A DNA stretch of 42,723 bases from Anaerovorax odorimutans. Lineage in GTDB: Bacteria > Bacillota > Clostridia > Peptostreptococcales > Anaerovoracaceae. The notes beneath the pieces were generated by a model, which saw nothing but the letters and a program-made list of their open reading frames with translations, made no database searches and was not told where the DNA came from. Location: positions 1-42,723 of the forward strand of contig NZ_JANFXK010000024.1 of assembly GCF_024459955.1 (NCBI RefSeq), given 5' to 3'. A program made the position numbers and the translations under genes. Positions within the stretch are counted from its first letter, which is position 1. Every line of letters begins with the position of its first letter. Positions 1 to 7,450 of the stretch are shown here, in pieces.

Positions 1-248
1 AAACTCCGCAGGCAAAGCCGAGGACATTGGCGGAGCATTCCTTCTTCATCTCACTCTTTACATCCCCCTATTTTTCTCTGCAAAGCATGAGCACTTGCGC
101 AGCCAAACTCCGCAGGCAAAGCCGAGGACATTGGCGGAGCATTCCTTCTTCATCTCACTTTTTTACAGCCCCCTATTTTTTTCTCTGCAGAGCATGAGTG
201 ATTGCGCAGCCAAACTCCGCAGGCAAAGCCGAGGACATTGGCGGAGCA
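1..248. repeat. Family A tandem palindromic repeat array (2 full units plus one core)
   Basis: Three copies of a 37-nt core start at 1, 105 and 212. Each begins AAACTCCGCAGG and ends ATTGGCGGAGCA, so CTCCGC and GCGGAG at its edges can pair into a 6-bp stem with a loop of about 20 nt. The first two copies are followed by a similar spacer (TTCCTTCTTCATCTCACT, a pyrimidine-rich CCCCCTATTTTT tract, then GCATGAG and TTGCGCAGCC), giving periods of 104 and 107 bp. The third has only the core. The array begins at the window edge, so it may continue to the left. It lies just past the 3' end of the membrane protein gene at 260-814. No coding or CRISPR character is seen: the units are too long and too uniform for spacers. 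Function unknown. Confidence 0.9.
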
Positions 249-259
249 AGTACTCATGC

Positions 260-814
260 TCAACTATATCGTCCCCCTACCGTCAAAACCAAATCCGCAG
301 TGAAAACCGCCCAAAAGGCGATAAAGAAAACCTGCCCTTTCCGAGTATCCATGTATTTAAATATCAGCTTCTTTGCTGCCGGTTCAATCAGATAGATCAG
401 CAGAATTCCGGCAGCGGCAAAGAGAAGCGCACCCCGCAGGCACACTCTTCCCTGTATATTCAGGAATGCCTCACTGTAATCCCACCAGGTCCTGCCCCAG
501 ATACTTTCCATCGCCCATCCGGTTATGTACTCAAGCAGGCTGCAAAACAGTCCCGCCAGAACGAAGAGGGTCACCGGCCTGTCCCGGAATCTTCTGAATA
601 GCATGCAGATCACCACAGCGCCGATTCCATATATGGGGAGATACGGCCCGTATAAAAACCCCCTGTTTTCCCAGTACCCGTCTATGGTCCGGCAGAAAAG
701 CTCTTCGCATATCCATCCGATCACTGAGAAAGCTAAAAACATCGTACTATATACCTGAACCGAAAGCAGGATTCCCTGTTTCGCACTCGTCTGTCCTGTC
801 CACACTCTCTGCAT
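260..814 (-). CDS. Small integral membrane protein, putative ABC-transporter type IV (CmpB/PF06541-like)
   Basis: A 184-residue very hydrophobic protein with about five membrane segments. The early motif GWICEELFCR followed by NRGFLYGPYLPIYG (about residues 33-64) matches the family annotated as putative ABC-transporter type IV (PF06541) in Firmicutes; I recognise this from memory. The usual function of the family is not established. The start is supported by a GGGGGAG ribosome binding site just upstream of ATG at 814. It is transcribed alone, divergently from the crotonase gene, and ends 12 bp from the family A repeat array. No partner ATPase gene is adjacent, so a role as an ABC permease is not supported by context. 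Confidence 0.75.
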   Translation of the reverse strand: MQRVWTGQTSAKQGILLSVQVYSTMFLAFSVIGWICEELFCRTIDGYWENRGFLYGPYLPIYGIGAVVICMLFRRFRDRPVTLFVLAGLFCSLLEYITGWAMESIWGRTWWDYSEAFLNIQGRVCLRGALLFAAAGILLIYLIEPAAKKLIFKYMDTRKGQVFFIAFWAVFTADLVLTVGGRYS

Positions 815-977
815 TTCTTCTCCCCCTTTCCTTCTTTCGACTATTATTTTACAGGGGAAAAGTAACTAAATCATTTCGGAAAAATAACGATTTTATTACA
901 ATGTAGATATGGAAATTCTTACAGTAAAGTGTTATGATTATTCTATTGAACAGTTGTTAAAAGAAAGGAAAAAGGAT

Positions 978-1754
978 ATGTACGAAACGATCAAATATGA
1001 AGTATCAGGGAACATCGGATACTTAACAATTAACAGACCGAAAGCAATGAACGCTCTTAACGGAGAGGTTCTGGACGAGATCTATGCCGCATGTACGGAA
1101 ATTGCCAATGACGAAAATGTGAAGGCTGTCATCCTCACCGGGGAAGGTAAAGCCTTCGTAGCCGGTGCGGACATTGCTCAGATGAATCAGCTGGACGCCA
1201 TTGAGGGCAGAGCTTTGATCGCCAAGGGCCATAAAGTAATGAACTATATTGAATCAATCGAAAAGCCTTTTATCGCAGCAGTGAACGGATTTGCTCTGGG
1301 CGGCGGCTGTGAGCTGGCTATGGCCTGCGATATCCGCATTGCTTCTGAAAAGGCTAAGTTCGGTCAGCCGGAAGTAAACCTGGGGATCATCCCTGGATTC
1401 GGCGGAACACAGAGACTGCCGCGGCTGGTTGGCAAGGGAATGGCCAAATACCTCATTATGACAGCCGAGATGATCGGTGCCGAAGAAGCCCACCGCATTG
1501 GTCTGGTTGAGAAAGTCGTAGCTCCGGAAGAGTTAATCCCGGCCTGCGAAAAACTGGCGCAGACGATCATGTCCAAGGCTCCTATCGCTATTGGGGTTGC
1601 GAAAACCACCATCAACAACGGCTATGACCTGGATATCCGCGCTGCCAGCGCTCTGGAAATCGAAGCCTTCGCTTCCACCTTCGCTTCTCAGGACAAAACA
1701 GCGGGCATGACTGCCTTCCTGGAAAAGAAAGAAGCGGAATTCAAAAACAAATAA
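978..1754 (+). CDS. Enoyl-CoA hydratase/isomerase (crotonase family)
   Basis: A 258-residue protein of usual crotonase length. It probably hydrates short-chain 2-enoyl-CoA (crotonyl-CoA) in the cytoplasm. The oxyanion-hole segment AGADIAQM and the helix GGGCELAMACDIRIA carry the first catalytic Glu, and FGQPEVNLGIIPGFGGTQRL carries the second, as in 3-hydroxybutyryl-CoA dehydratases. The ATG at 978 is preferred over an upstream ATG at 909 because the family begins at MYETIKYEV and AAAGGAAAAAGG lies just upstream. The gene stands alone: no thiolase, hydroxyacyl-CoA dehydrogenase or acyl-CoA dehydrogenase is next to it. It is followed by a rho-independent terminator. Substrate chain length cannot be read from the sequence. 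Confidence 0.92.
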   Translation: MYETIKYEVSGNIGYLTINRPKAMNALNGEVLDEIYAACTEIANDENVKAVILTGEGKAFVAGADIAQMNQLDAIEGRALIAKGHKVMNYIESIEKPFIAAVNGFALGGGCELAMACDIRIASEKAKFGQPEVNLGIIPGFGGTQRLPRLVGKGMAKYLIMTAEMIGAEEAHRIGLVEKVVAPEELIPACEKLAQTIMSKAPIAIGVAKTTINNGYDLDIRAASALEIEAFASTFASQDKTAGMTAFLEKKEAEFKNK

Positions 1755-1774
1755 ATACGGCAATCCATCCGTGC

Positions 1775-1809
1775 AAAAGAGCTGATCCCCTGCGATCTGC
1801 TCTTTTTTG
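1775..1809 (+). terminator. Rho-independent terminator after the crotonase gene
   Basis: AAAAGAGC at 1775-1782 pairs with GCTCTTTT at 1799-1806, with internal GATC complementarity in the loop, and the stem runs into a T tract. It lies 20 bp after the crotonase stop codon. Confidence 0.8.
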
Positions 1810-1902
1810 TTTGCCGGCTTTTTATCCAACGTCTCAAAGGATCCGACAGTGAGAATCGGTATATGCCCCTCTCCATATTTTTTAATTGTTATTTGTAAAT
1901 TA

Positions 1903-1931
1903 TTGACATATTTCCTGTTAATGTATATAAT
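1903..1931 (+). promoter_or_regulatory. Consensus sigma-A promoter of the Rpn-like gene
   Basis: TTGACA at 1903-1908 and TATAAT at 1926-1931 are both perfect hexamers separated by exactly 17 bp. Transcription would start near 1938 and give a leader of about 25 nt before the start codon, just enough for the GGAGG at 1951-1955. Such a perfect promoter implies strong constitutive transcription unless repressed. Confidence 0.85.
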
Positions 1932-1962
1932 GGATAACAATGTAAATTTAGGAGGTATGAAA

Positions 1963-2919
1963 ATGCCGGTCAATTATTTCTTGCACAATAACGAGTATGA
2001 CAGTATAATAAAAGGAGAACTTTTAAGAGAAGAAAATATAACTTATAGTACAAATCGCAACATCAAGGATACGGTTTTCCGGCTCCTGATGGATGATGAA
2101 GAGCACTTGCTCTCGTTATTCAATGCCCTCGAGGGAACGCAATATAAGGAAAAAGATCTGATCCGCATCAATACACTGAAGGGTGCTCTTTTCAGCAAAC
2201 TGCAAAACGATCTTTCCTTTTCCCTGGGCGAATGGTATCTCAGCATTGTGGAGCACCAATCCACCATAACGGAAAACGCTCCCATACGGCAGCTTTTGTA
2301 CATCGCCAGGATCTGGGAGCAACTGCTGGAACTGAAAAAGTTATACCGCGGTAAATTGCTCAAAGTCCCGACGCCGCGAGCATATTTGCTGTATAACGGA
2401 CGAGCTGATTTTCCCATGCAGAAGGTTTATCGGCTGTCAGATGCCTTTTGGGCGCAGGAAAGCGAGCCGCCAATGGAGCTGATCGTCACAGCGATCAATA
2501 TCAATCTGGACAAGGAACACCCGCTCCTTGAAAAATGCCCGATCCTAAAAGAATACAGCATCTTCATCGCACGCATCCGCAATAAAATGGCGGGTGGAAA
2601 GAATCGGGATATTGCGGTAAAGGAAACAATTCGGGAATGCATTGAGGAAGGAATCCTGTGGGAGTTTTTAAATCGACACGGTAAGGAGGTATATAGTATG
2701 CTGTTTGAAGAAATTACTTATGAAGACATTATTCAAATAAGGGTTGAAGAAGCGGTGGAGGATGCAGTCGAAGAAAGCCTGCAGCAGGGCAGATTAGAAA
2801 AAACAAAATCATTTATTCAGAATTTGCTGCAAAGAAACCTATCGGACGAAGACATTTGCGCATTGGCCGAATGCGACCGGGCACTGATCGATGAGGTGCG
2901 AAATCAGAAAAAGGGATAA
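1963..2919 (+). CDS. Rpn-family recombination-promoting nuclease / PD-(D/E)XK transposase-like protein
   Basis: A 318-residue protein of the Rpn (PD-(D/E)XK, formerly transposase-31/DUF-type) family widespread in Clostridia. Family hallmarks are KDTVFRLLMDDEEHLLSLFNAL near residue 25-45, NDLSFSLGEWYLSIVEHQST (catalytic Asp, then Glu-x-Gln) and a following PIRQLLYIARIWEQLL helix. The C-terminus is charged and helical (EEAVEDAVEESLQQGRLEKT), as in relatives. Two in-frame ATGs lie at 1957 and 1963; the second is chosen because GGAGG at 1951 is then 7 nt away. A consensus promoter precedes it and a strong hairpin follows. Known members promote RecA-independent recombination in E. coli; here activity is inferred only from the motifs. 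Confidence 0.85.
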   Translation: MPVNYFLHNNEYDSIIKGELLREENITYSTNRNIKDTVFRLLMDDEEHLLSLFNALEGTQYKEKDLIRINTLKGALFSKLQNDLSFSLGEWYLSIVEHQSTITENAPIRQLLYIARIWEQLLELKKLYRGKLLKVPTPRAYLLYNGRADFPMQKVYRLSDAFWAQESEPPMELIVTAININLDKEHPLLEKCPILKEYSIFIARIRNKMAGGKNRDIAVKETIRECIEEGILWEFLNRHGKEVYSMLFEEITYEDIIQIRVEEAVEDAVEESLQQGRLEKTKSFIQNLLQRNLSDEDICALAECDRALIDEVRNQKKG

Positions 2920-2940
2920 TTCTCTTTCAAGAAAAGAACG

Positions 2941-2986
2941 ATAGAATCCTGTCTGCGGATTCTCATGTGCACAGACAGGATTCTAT
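2941..2986. terminator. Bidirectional hairpin between convergent genes
   Basis: A perfect 15-bp inverted repeat (ATAGAATCCTGTCTG at 2941-2955, its complement at 2972-2986) with a 16-nt loop separates the convergent Rpn-like and NCS2 permease genes. T-rich sequence follows on the plus strand, and a shorter T-rich stretch on the minus strand. The stop codon of the permease (2983-2985) lies inside the stem. Confidence 0.8.
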
Positions 2987-4308
2987 TTGTCTTTGATCTT
3001 TTTCTTGCGGAAAATCTGTTCCAGGGCCATGGACATGACAGTCCCTACCACCAGTCCATTGGACAGAATAAAATGCAGTGTCTGCGGAAATGTCGCAAAC
3101 ACGTCTTGGGGCAAGAACATAACACCCATACCGCAGATCATAGAGAGCCCGATAATATAACATTCCCGATTGCCCAGCTCGACCTTTTTAAACTCTTTTA
3201 GCCCCTGCCCCAGAATCAATGCGAAAATCACCATACTGGTCGCATAGGCAACCGTACTGGGCATGGAGGCGAAGAAGGCTGCGATTGGAGAAAAAATTCC
3301 AAATACCACCATCAGCAGGCAAGCTATGTTAAAAGGCCTCCTCGCCGCCACACGGGTCATGAGAACCACTCCGGTAGAGGACACGAAGGGCATAAAAGGG
3401 ATCACGGAAAAAAGCCCCGCCAAAAGAGTGGACAGGCCGTGGAAAAATACCGATCTGGATAAGGTTTTATTGCTCACTTCCTCCCCTACCGCTTCGGCCA
3501 TACTGGAAATGCTGGCAAAACTCATAGAAAGCAGCACCAGCGCGCTGAGCACACAGGCAATGGTGATGCCCAAATCAAAAGCAGGCGTCCCCCAGGCCCA
3601 CAGTCTGGGCAGACTCACAAGGTTATCTAAAGTCGGACGCTGGACTGACAGCCCTACCAGCACTGCCAAAACCCAGCCGACGATTACACCAATCAGCGTA
3701 GCAATGCTTTGGACAAATCCTCCCAGATAGACCGCGACAAATAGAATCGTTGCAACCGTTATCAGGAAAATGCCAATACTCTTCAGATCTGCGCCAGCAT
3801 TCTCATCTGTAACGCCCAGAATCCCCTTTACAAACGTAGCGCTCATCTGCAAAACCATCAGCGTAATAATGACCCCGTTGACAATCGGAGTGAACAGCTT
3901 TGCGATTATCGTTACAAGACCGGTCACTGCCAGAATCATAACAATAGCCCCTGCGATCACAATACCCGTTTGCAGGCTTATGCGCAGCCCTGCAAGGCCG
4001 GACTGGGTTCCCGACGCAGAGACTGCCATAACAATAAACATACTGGCCCAGAGGCCCGCAGGCCCGTCTATAATCGGATAGGTATGCCCCAGCTTCACCT
4101 GAAGATAAGAGGTTATTCCGCAGAGAAAAAAAGTTCGCTGGAGCATTTCTGCGATCTCCTGCTGGGAAAGCTCCAGATAAATTCCTACGGCAATGGGCAA
4201 AACCACCGTTCCCGCGGCAAAATAGATCAAATGCTGAATACTGTAAATCCACAGCTGTTGAGCGGGAATTTTCTAATCGAGCCCATATTTTAGTTTCGTC
4301 TTTTCCAT
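2983..4308 (-). pseudogene. NCS2 family xanthine/uracil-type permease, interrupted by an in-frame TAG at the 12th codon
   Basis: The frame encodes a nucleobase:cation symporter-2 protein with about 12-14 hydrophobic segments. Typical parts are IYFAAGTVVLPIAVG, the TYPIIDGPAGLWASM segment and the late FVSSTGVVLMTRVAARRPF region. From an ATG at 4308, preceded by GAGG at good spacing, the frame reads MEKTKLKYGLD, then TAG (4273-4275), then KIPAQQLWIYSIQHLIYFAAG. Relatives usually have a Glu codon at this spot (YGLDEK), so one G-to-T change would create the stop. Downstream the frame is intact for over 420 codons to the terminator. A truncated product could start at TTG 4230, but no ribosome binding site is seen there. 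It is either a fresh nonsense mutation, a sequence error, or readthrough/recoding. The gene is last in the aco-lip run, 12 nt after lplA1. Confidence 0.7.
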
Positions 4309-4320
4309 AGCTCATGCCTC

Positions 4321-5313
4321 TCAGATAATCGTGTTCAAAATTTCCTCAGAACTGATATTATAAAGTGTCTTATTCAGTTCTAATCTACCCAAAGCTTGTT
4401 CCAGCTCTTCCCTGGAATAGGAACAGTCGATCAAGGCTTGCCTTATTTCACTCTGCGAGAGCTGTCCGAAAAAGTCCCCATATATCGCCGCATCCAGAAT
4501 CCGGTTATTCTTCACATCCAGACGGATCTCCATATTCCCACCGGGGAAATGGCCTTCACGGATGATATTACATTTGGGGTTTTTCCCATAAATACTGTCC
4601 CAGTTATTAAATTTTTCGGCCGCGATAACACGAATCCGTTCAATATCGTTTTTGTTCAGGCTGTATCGCTGGCCCGTCTCCCCGATTAGGCTGCTGACCA
4701 TCAGCTCTTTAAATTCCTGAATACCGATGGGTTGCTGTAAGTGATCCGATATATTGGTCACCCGATCGCGCACAGATTTGATACCCTTGGAAATAATCTT
4801 ATATTGGGATACCGTAGTGCTTTTGACCATTTCTTCCAGATCCGTACCAAAGAGCAGTGAACCATGGTGTACCACAAATCCGTTGTGCATGTACTGAGCT
4901 GTGCCGGAAAACTTTTTACCATCTATAACCAGATCGTTGCGTCCGTTGAACCGGGCATCAATGCCTAGACCGGAAAGGGCTTGGATCACAGGTTCAATAT
5001 ACTCCTGAAAACGGATCTGGTCGCCCTCGGCCTTTGTAATAAAGCTGTATTGCCAGCCGCCCAGATCCGTATAGATCGTACCGCCCCCGGACATACGCCG
5101 CACCAGTCGGATATTTTTTTCTTCCACATATTTCTGGTTGATCTCTTCCAGCGTATTCTGAAATTTTCCAACCATCAAAGTCGGGCTCGTTCTCCAGAAA
5201 AGAAGCACGGTACTGTCTTCAAAGGTCTTTTCAGTAGTCAGGTAATACTCCAGGGCAAAATTAAAATATACATCAATGGAATCATTTTCTATGTAGAGCA
5301 GATTCTTTTTCAT
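4321..5313 (-). CDS. lplA: Lipoate-protein ligase A (paralog 1)
   Basis: A 330-residue cytoplasmic enzyme that activates free lipoate with ATP and attaches it to a lysine of lipoyl domains. The signature RRMSGGGTIYTD (about 72-83), the GRNDLVIDGKKFSGTAQ segment holding the ligase lysine, and the HHGSLLFGTDL motif are all present. The C-terminal third matches the accessory domain of bacterial LplA. The start overlaps the lipA end by 32 nt, with its own AGGAGG inside lipA, suggesting translational coupling. It is a clear paralog of the ligase at 6400-7368; the two share motif order but are divergent in sequence, so they could differ in target protein or lipoate source. Confidence 0.92.
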   Translation of the reverse strand: MKKNLLYIENDSIDVYFNFALEYYLTTEKTFEDSTVLLFWRTSPTLMVGKFQNTLEEINQKYVEEKNIRLVRRMSGGGTIYTDLGGWQYSFITKAEGDQIRFQEYIEPVIQALSGLGIDARFNGRNDLVIDGKKFSGTAQYMHNGFVVHHGSLLFGTDLEEMVKSTTVSQYKIISKGIKSVRDRVTNISDHLQQPIGIQEFKELMVSSLIGETGQRYSLNKNDIERIRVIAAEKFNNWDSIYGKNPKCNIIREGHFPGGNMEIRLDVKNNRILDAAIYGDFFGQLSQSEIRQALIDCSYSREELEQALGRLELNKTLYNISSEEILNTII

Positions 5314-6142
5314 TCACTAAAGCCTCCTGTGCTCTGTACGAGCTCCTCACCAGCGGACCGCTGGCAACGTAACGGAACCCCTTCTCATAACCGGCCTTTT
5401 CGTATGCATCAAAGGTTTCCTGAGAGATATATTCTTTCAGGCTGACATGCGCCTCTGAAGGCTGCAAATACTGTCCTACCGTAAAAATATCGCATCCGCA
5501 GTCCCTTGCATCATCCATAACCTGTAAAACCTGCTGGTATGTCTCTCCCAGCCCTACCATAATTCCTGTTTTGGTCAGGATATCCGGCGCTGTCCTTTTC
5601 ACATAGGCCAGGACATCCAGAGATCTGCGGTAATCGGCTTCGGGACGGACCTGTTCATAGAGATCAGCTACAGTCTCAATATTATGGTTGATTACCTCGG
5701 GTTTGGCAGCTATCACCATGTCCAGGCTCGCAGGGTCACCCTTCATATCAGGAATCAGCACTTCCACAGTCACATCAGGGTTCCTTCTCTTTATAGCCTC
5801 TATGACCTTTGCAAAGTGAGCAGCACCCCCATCCGGCAGATCGTCCCTGGTGACGCTTGTAACCACCACATGGCTGAGATTGAGCTTCTCTACGGCCTGG
5901 GCCAGATTTTCCGGCTCATTGGGATCCAGATTTTGCGGTCTGCCATTTATCACATTGCAGAATCTACAGTTTCGGGTACACTGGCTGCCCATAATCATAA
6001 AGGTAGCTGTCTTTTTTTTATAACATTCTCCCATATTGGGACAATTGGCTTCTCTGCATACAGTGTTGAGGTTGAGCTGGGCCATTATGGCTGCCATTTG
6101 ATCCACCGACTTTTGATTGTATGCTACTTTTATCTTTTCCAT
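5282..6142 (-). CDS. lipA: Lipoyl synthase (radical SAM)
   Basis: A 286-residue enzyme that inserts two sulfurs into octanoyl groups on lipoyl domains. It has both iron-sulfur signatures: the auxiliary cluster CREANCPNMGEC (about 34-45) and the radical-SAM CTRNCRFC (about 56-63), plus the conserved C-terminal RSSY segment that coordinates the auxiliary cluster. Length is normal for LipA. It starts 8 bp after the small lipoyl protein, with an AGGAGCGG site inside that gene. No octanoyltransferase (LipB/LipM) is seen nearby, so either one of the two ligases supplies octanoate or the transferase lies elsewhere. Confidence 0.95.
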   Translation of the reverse strand: MEKIKVAYNQKSVDQMAAIMAQLNLNTVCREANCPNMGECYKKKTATFMIMGSQCTRNCRFCNVINGRPQNLDPNEPENLAQAVEKLNLSHVVVTSVTRDDLPDGGAAHFAKVIEAIKRRNPDVTVEVLIPDMKGDPASLDMVIAAKPEVINHNIETVADLYEQVRPEADYRRSLDVLAYVKRTAPDILTKTGIMVGLGETYQQVLQVMDDARDCGCDIFTVGQYLQPSEAHVSLKEYISQETFDAYEKAGYEKGFRYVASGPLVRSSYRAQEALVNEKESALHRK

Positions 6143-6150
6143 TTCTGATT

Positions 6151-6390
6151 TTACCGCTCCTGGATTACGGCAACCGTCTCTCCCACCTTAACCCGATCGC
6201 CTTCACTGTAACACATTTCCGCCAAAACACCGTCGCAGGGCGCTTCTATTTCACAGACAACTTTGTCTGTTTCCACTTCAAAGAGAACCTCGCCTTCCCG
6301 CACCGGCTCTTCAAGCTCCTTGTTCCAGGCCACCAGCACTCCGGCTTCCATGGATGGAGACATTTTCGGCATTTGTATCTTATTTTCCAT
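6151..6390 (-). CDS. Free-standing lipoyl (biotinyl-lipoyl attachment) domain protein
   Basis: A 79-residue protein consisting only of a lipoyl domain. The attachment loop VETDKVV places the modifiable lysine at position 43. The N-terminus IQMPKMSPSMEAGVLVAWN is like E2 N-terminal domains of 2-oxoacid dehydrogenases rather than the GcvH fold. It sits between two lipoate-handling genes (lplA2 upstream, lipA downstream) with an AGGAGG site. It may act as a mobile swinging arm or a lipoyl carrier for the acetoin dehydrogenase complex; this role is an inference. It is complete, not a truncated E2: both ends match domain boundaries and it has its own start signals. Confidence 0.85.
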   Translation of the reverse strand: MENKIQMPKMSPSMEAGVLVAWNKELEEPVREGEVLFEVETDKVVCEIEAPCDGVLAEMCYSEGDRVKVGETVAVIQER

Positions 6391-6399
6391 TTGTACCTC

Positions 6400-7368
6400 C
6401 TAAAAAAAACAATCCGTCAAGGCCGCAGCCAAATCCCGCCGCATTGTCTGAGAAAAAAATTCGTAAACTGCCGTGTAGCTGTATGGGATTCCCACCAGCA
6501 AGCGCTGAGCGCATTGACTGTCGATTTTCTGTTCCAGGTCTTCATCACAGCAAATTCCGCACGCAGCGATCAAACCTTTTTTCACATGAAGTTCTACGGC
6601 AACCTTGCTGCCGCCGGCCCAGCCTGTCTTTTGGAAAGAAAATTCCGGCGACCGCCCGTAATTCCATTCCCAGGTGATGTATTTGGCCTCCCTCAGCAAA
6701 GATACTTCCTCAAGTTCCGCATCGGACAGGGCTAAAGGCTGTGGTTTTTCATCGCCGAAATAAGCTTTCAGCAAGCAGGTCTCCAGCTGATCTATCGTCG
6801 CTTCCCGCAGATAATCCTTGATATTTGTCACCTGGCTGCGGATGGACTCCACTGCTTTGGAAGAAAAAACTCCGCTCCCCGGCCGCAGCGCATCGCCAAG
6901 GCTTTCCAGATCCGCATCAAAGAGCAGTGTTCCATGGTGAAGAATCCTTCCGCCCTTGATAGTCTGCGCATTTCCGGAAATCTTTTTTCCCTGGATGGCA
7001 ATATCGCTCTTATTGCGCTTTTCTGCCGAAACGCCCAGACTTCCCAGTGCTCGTATGACCGGCTCGACAAAAGGCTCATAATCGCTGAAGGTCTTCGGGT
7101 CGTGATCTGTAATAAAAGAGTAATTGAGATTGCCTTTATCGTGGAACACAGTCCCGCCCCCGGTATTTCTCCTGGCTACGGGAATACCCGACTCTTCGAC
7201 CTGCTTGATATTGACTTCCTGATAAACGTTCTGGTATTTACCGACAACAATGGAATCATGATTTTTCCAAAGAAGAAGCAGGTCTTCATCCTTATAATGA
7301 TCAAACAAATACTCCTCCAGCGCCAGATTGTAATAAACGTCGCTTTCCGGCATTTTCAGATATTTCAT
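6400..7368 (-). CDS. lplA: Lipoate-protein ligase A (paralog 2)
   Basis: A 322-residue ligase of the LplA family with RRNTGGGTVFHD, KSDIAIQGKKISGNAQ (containing the catalytic lysine) and HHGTLLFDADLESL, then the C-terminal accessory domain. ATG at 7368 has GGAG 8 nt upstream. It lies between the E3 gene acoL and the free-standing lipoyl protein, so it likely charges the lipoyl domains of AcoC, AcoL and the small protein. A strong hairpin at 7398-7429 separates it from acoL and may adjust its expression relative to the structural genes. Confidence 0.92.
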   Translation of the reverse strand: MKYLKMPESDVYYNLALEEYLFDHYKDEDLLLLWKNHDSIVVGKYQNVYQEVNIKQVEESGIPVARRNTGGGTVFHDKGNLNYSFITDHDPKTFSDYEPFVEPVIRALGSLGVSAEKRNKSDIAIQGKKISGNAQTIKGGRILHHGTLLFDADLESLGDALRPGSGVFSSKAVESIRSQVTNIKDYLREATIDQLETCLLKAYFGDEKPQPLALSDAELEEVSLLREAKYITWEWNYGRSPEFSFQKTGWAGGSKVAVELHVKKGLIAACGICCDEDLEQKIDSQCAQRLLVGIPYSYTAVYEFFSQTMRRDLAAALTDCFF

Positions 7369-7397
7369 CCTTTTGCTCCTTAACGCTTTTTCTCAGC

Positions 7398-7429
7398 GGC
7401 CCCCTGCCAGAACGCGCTGACAGGGGGCC
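7398..7429. other. Strong GC-rich hairpin between acoL and lplA2
   Basis: GGCCCCCTG at 7398-7406 pairs perfectly with CAGGGGGCC at 7421-7429, with CAG/CTG pairing possible inside the 14-nt loop. No T tract follows on the minus strand, so it is not a classical terminator. It more likely stabilises or processes the polycistronic mRNA, or attenuates readthrough into the lipoate genes. Confidence 0.75.
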
Positions 7430-7450
7430 CTATATTGATGAAAAGGCTTT

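Noticed and set aside
1-248. Direct repeats at the left edge as a CRISPR array
   Set aside because: The repeated spacer between cores is itself conserved and too long (about 68 nt), and there are no cas genes; CRISPR spacers are unique.
909-977. Upstream in-frame extension of the crotonase
   Set aside because: The extra 23 residues do not match the family, and a good ribosome binding site lies before the ATG at 978.
3803-4315. Alternative frame starting MSYGKDETK as a separate protein
   Set aside because: It overlaps the NCS2 frame, is not hydrophobic or family-like, and shares only the region around the same ribosome binding site.
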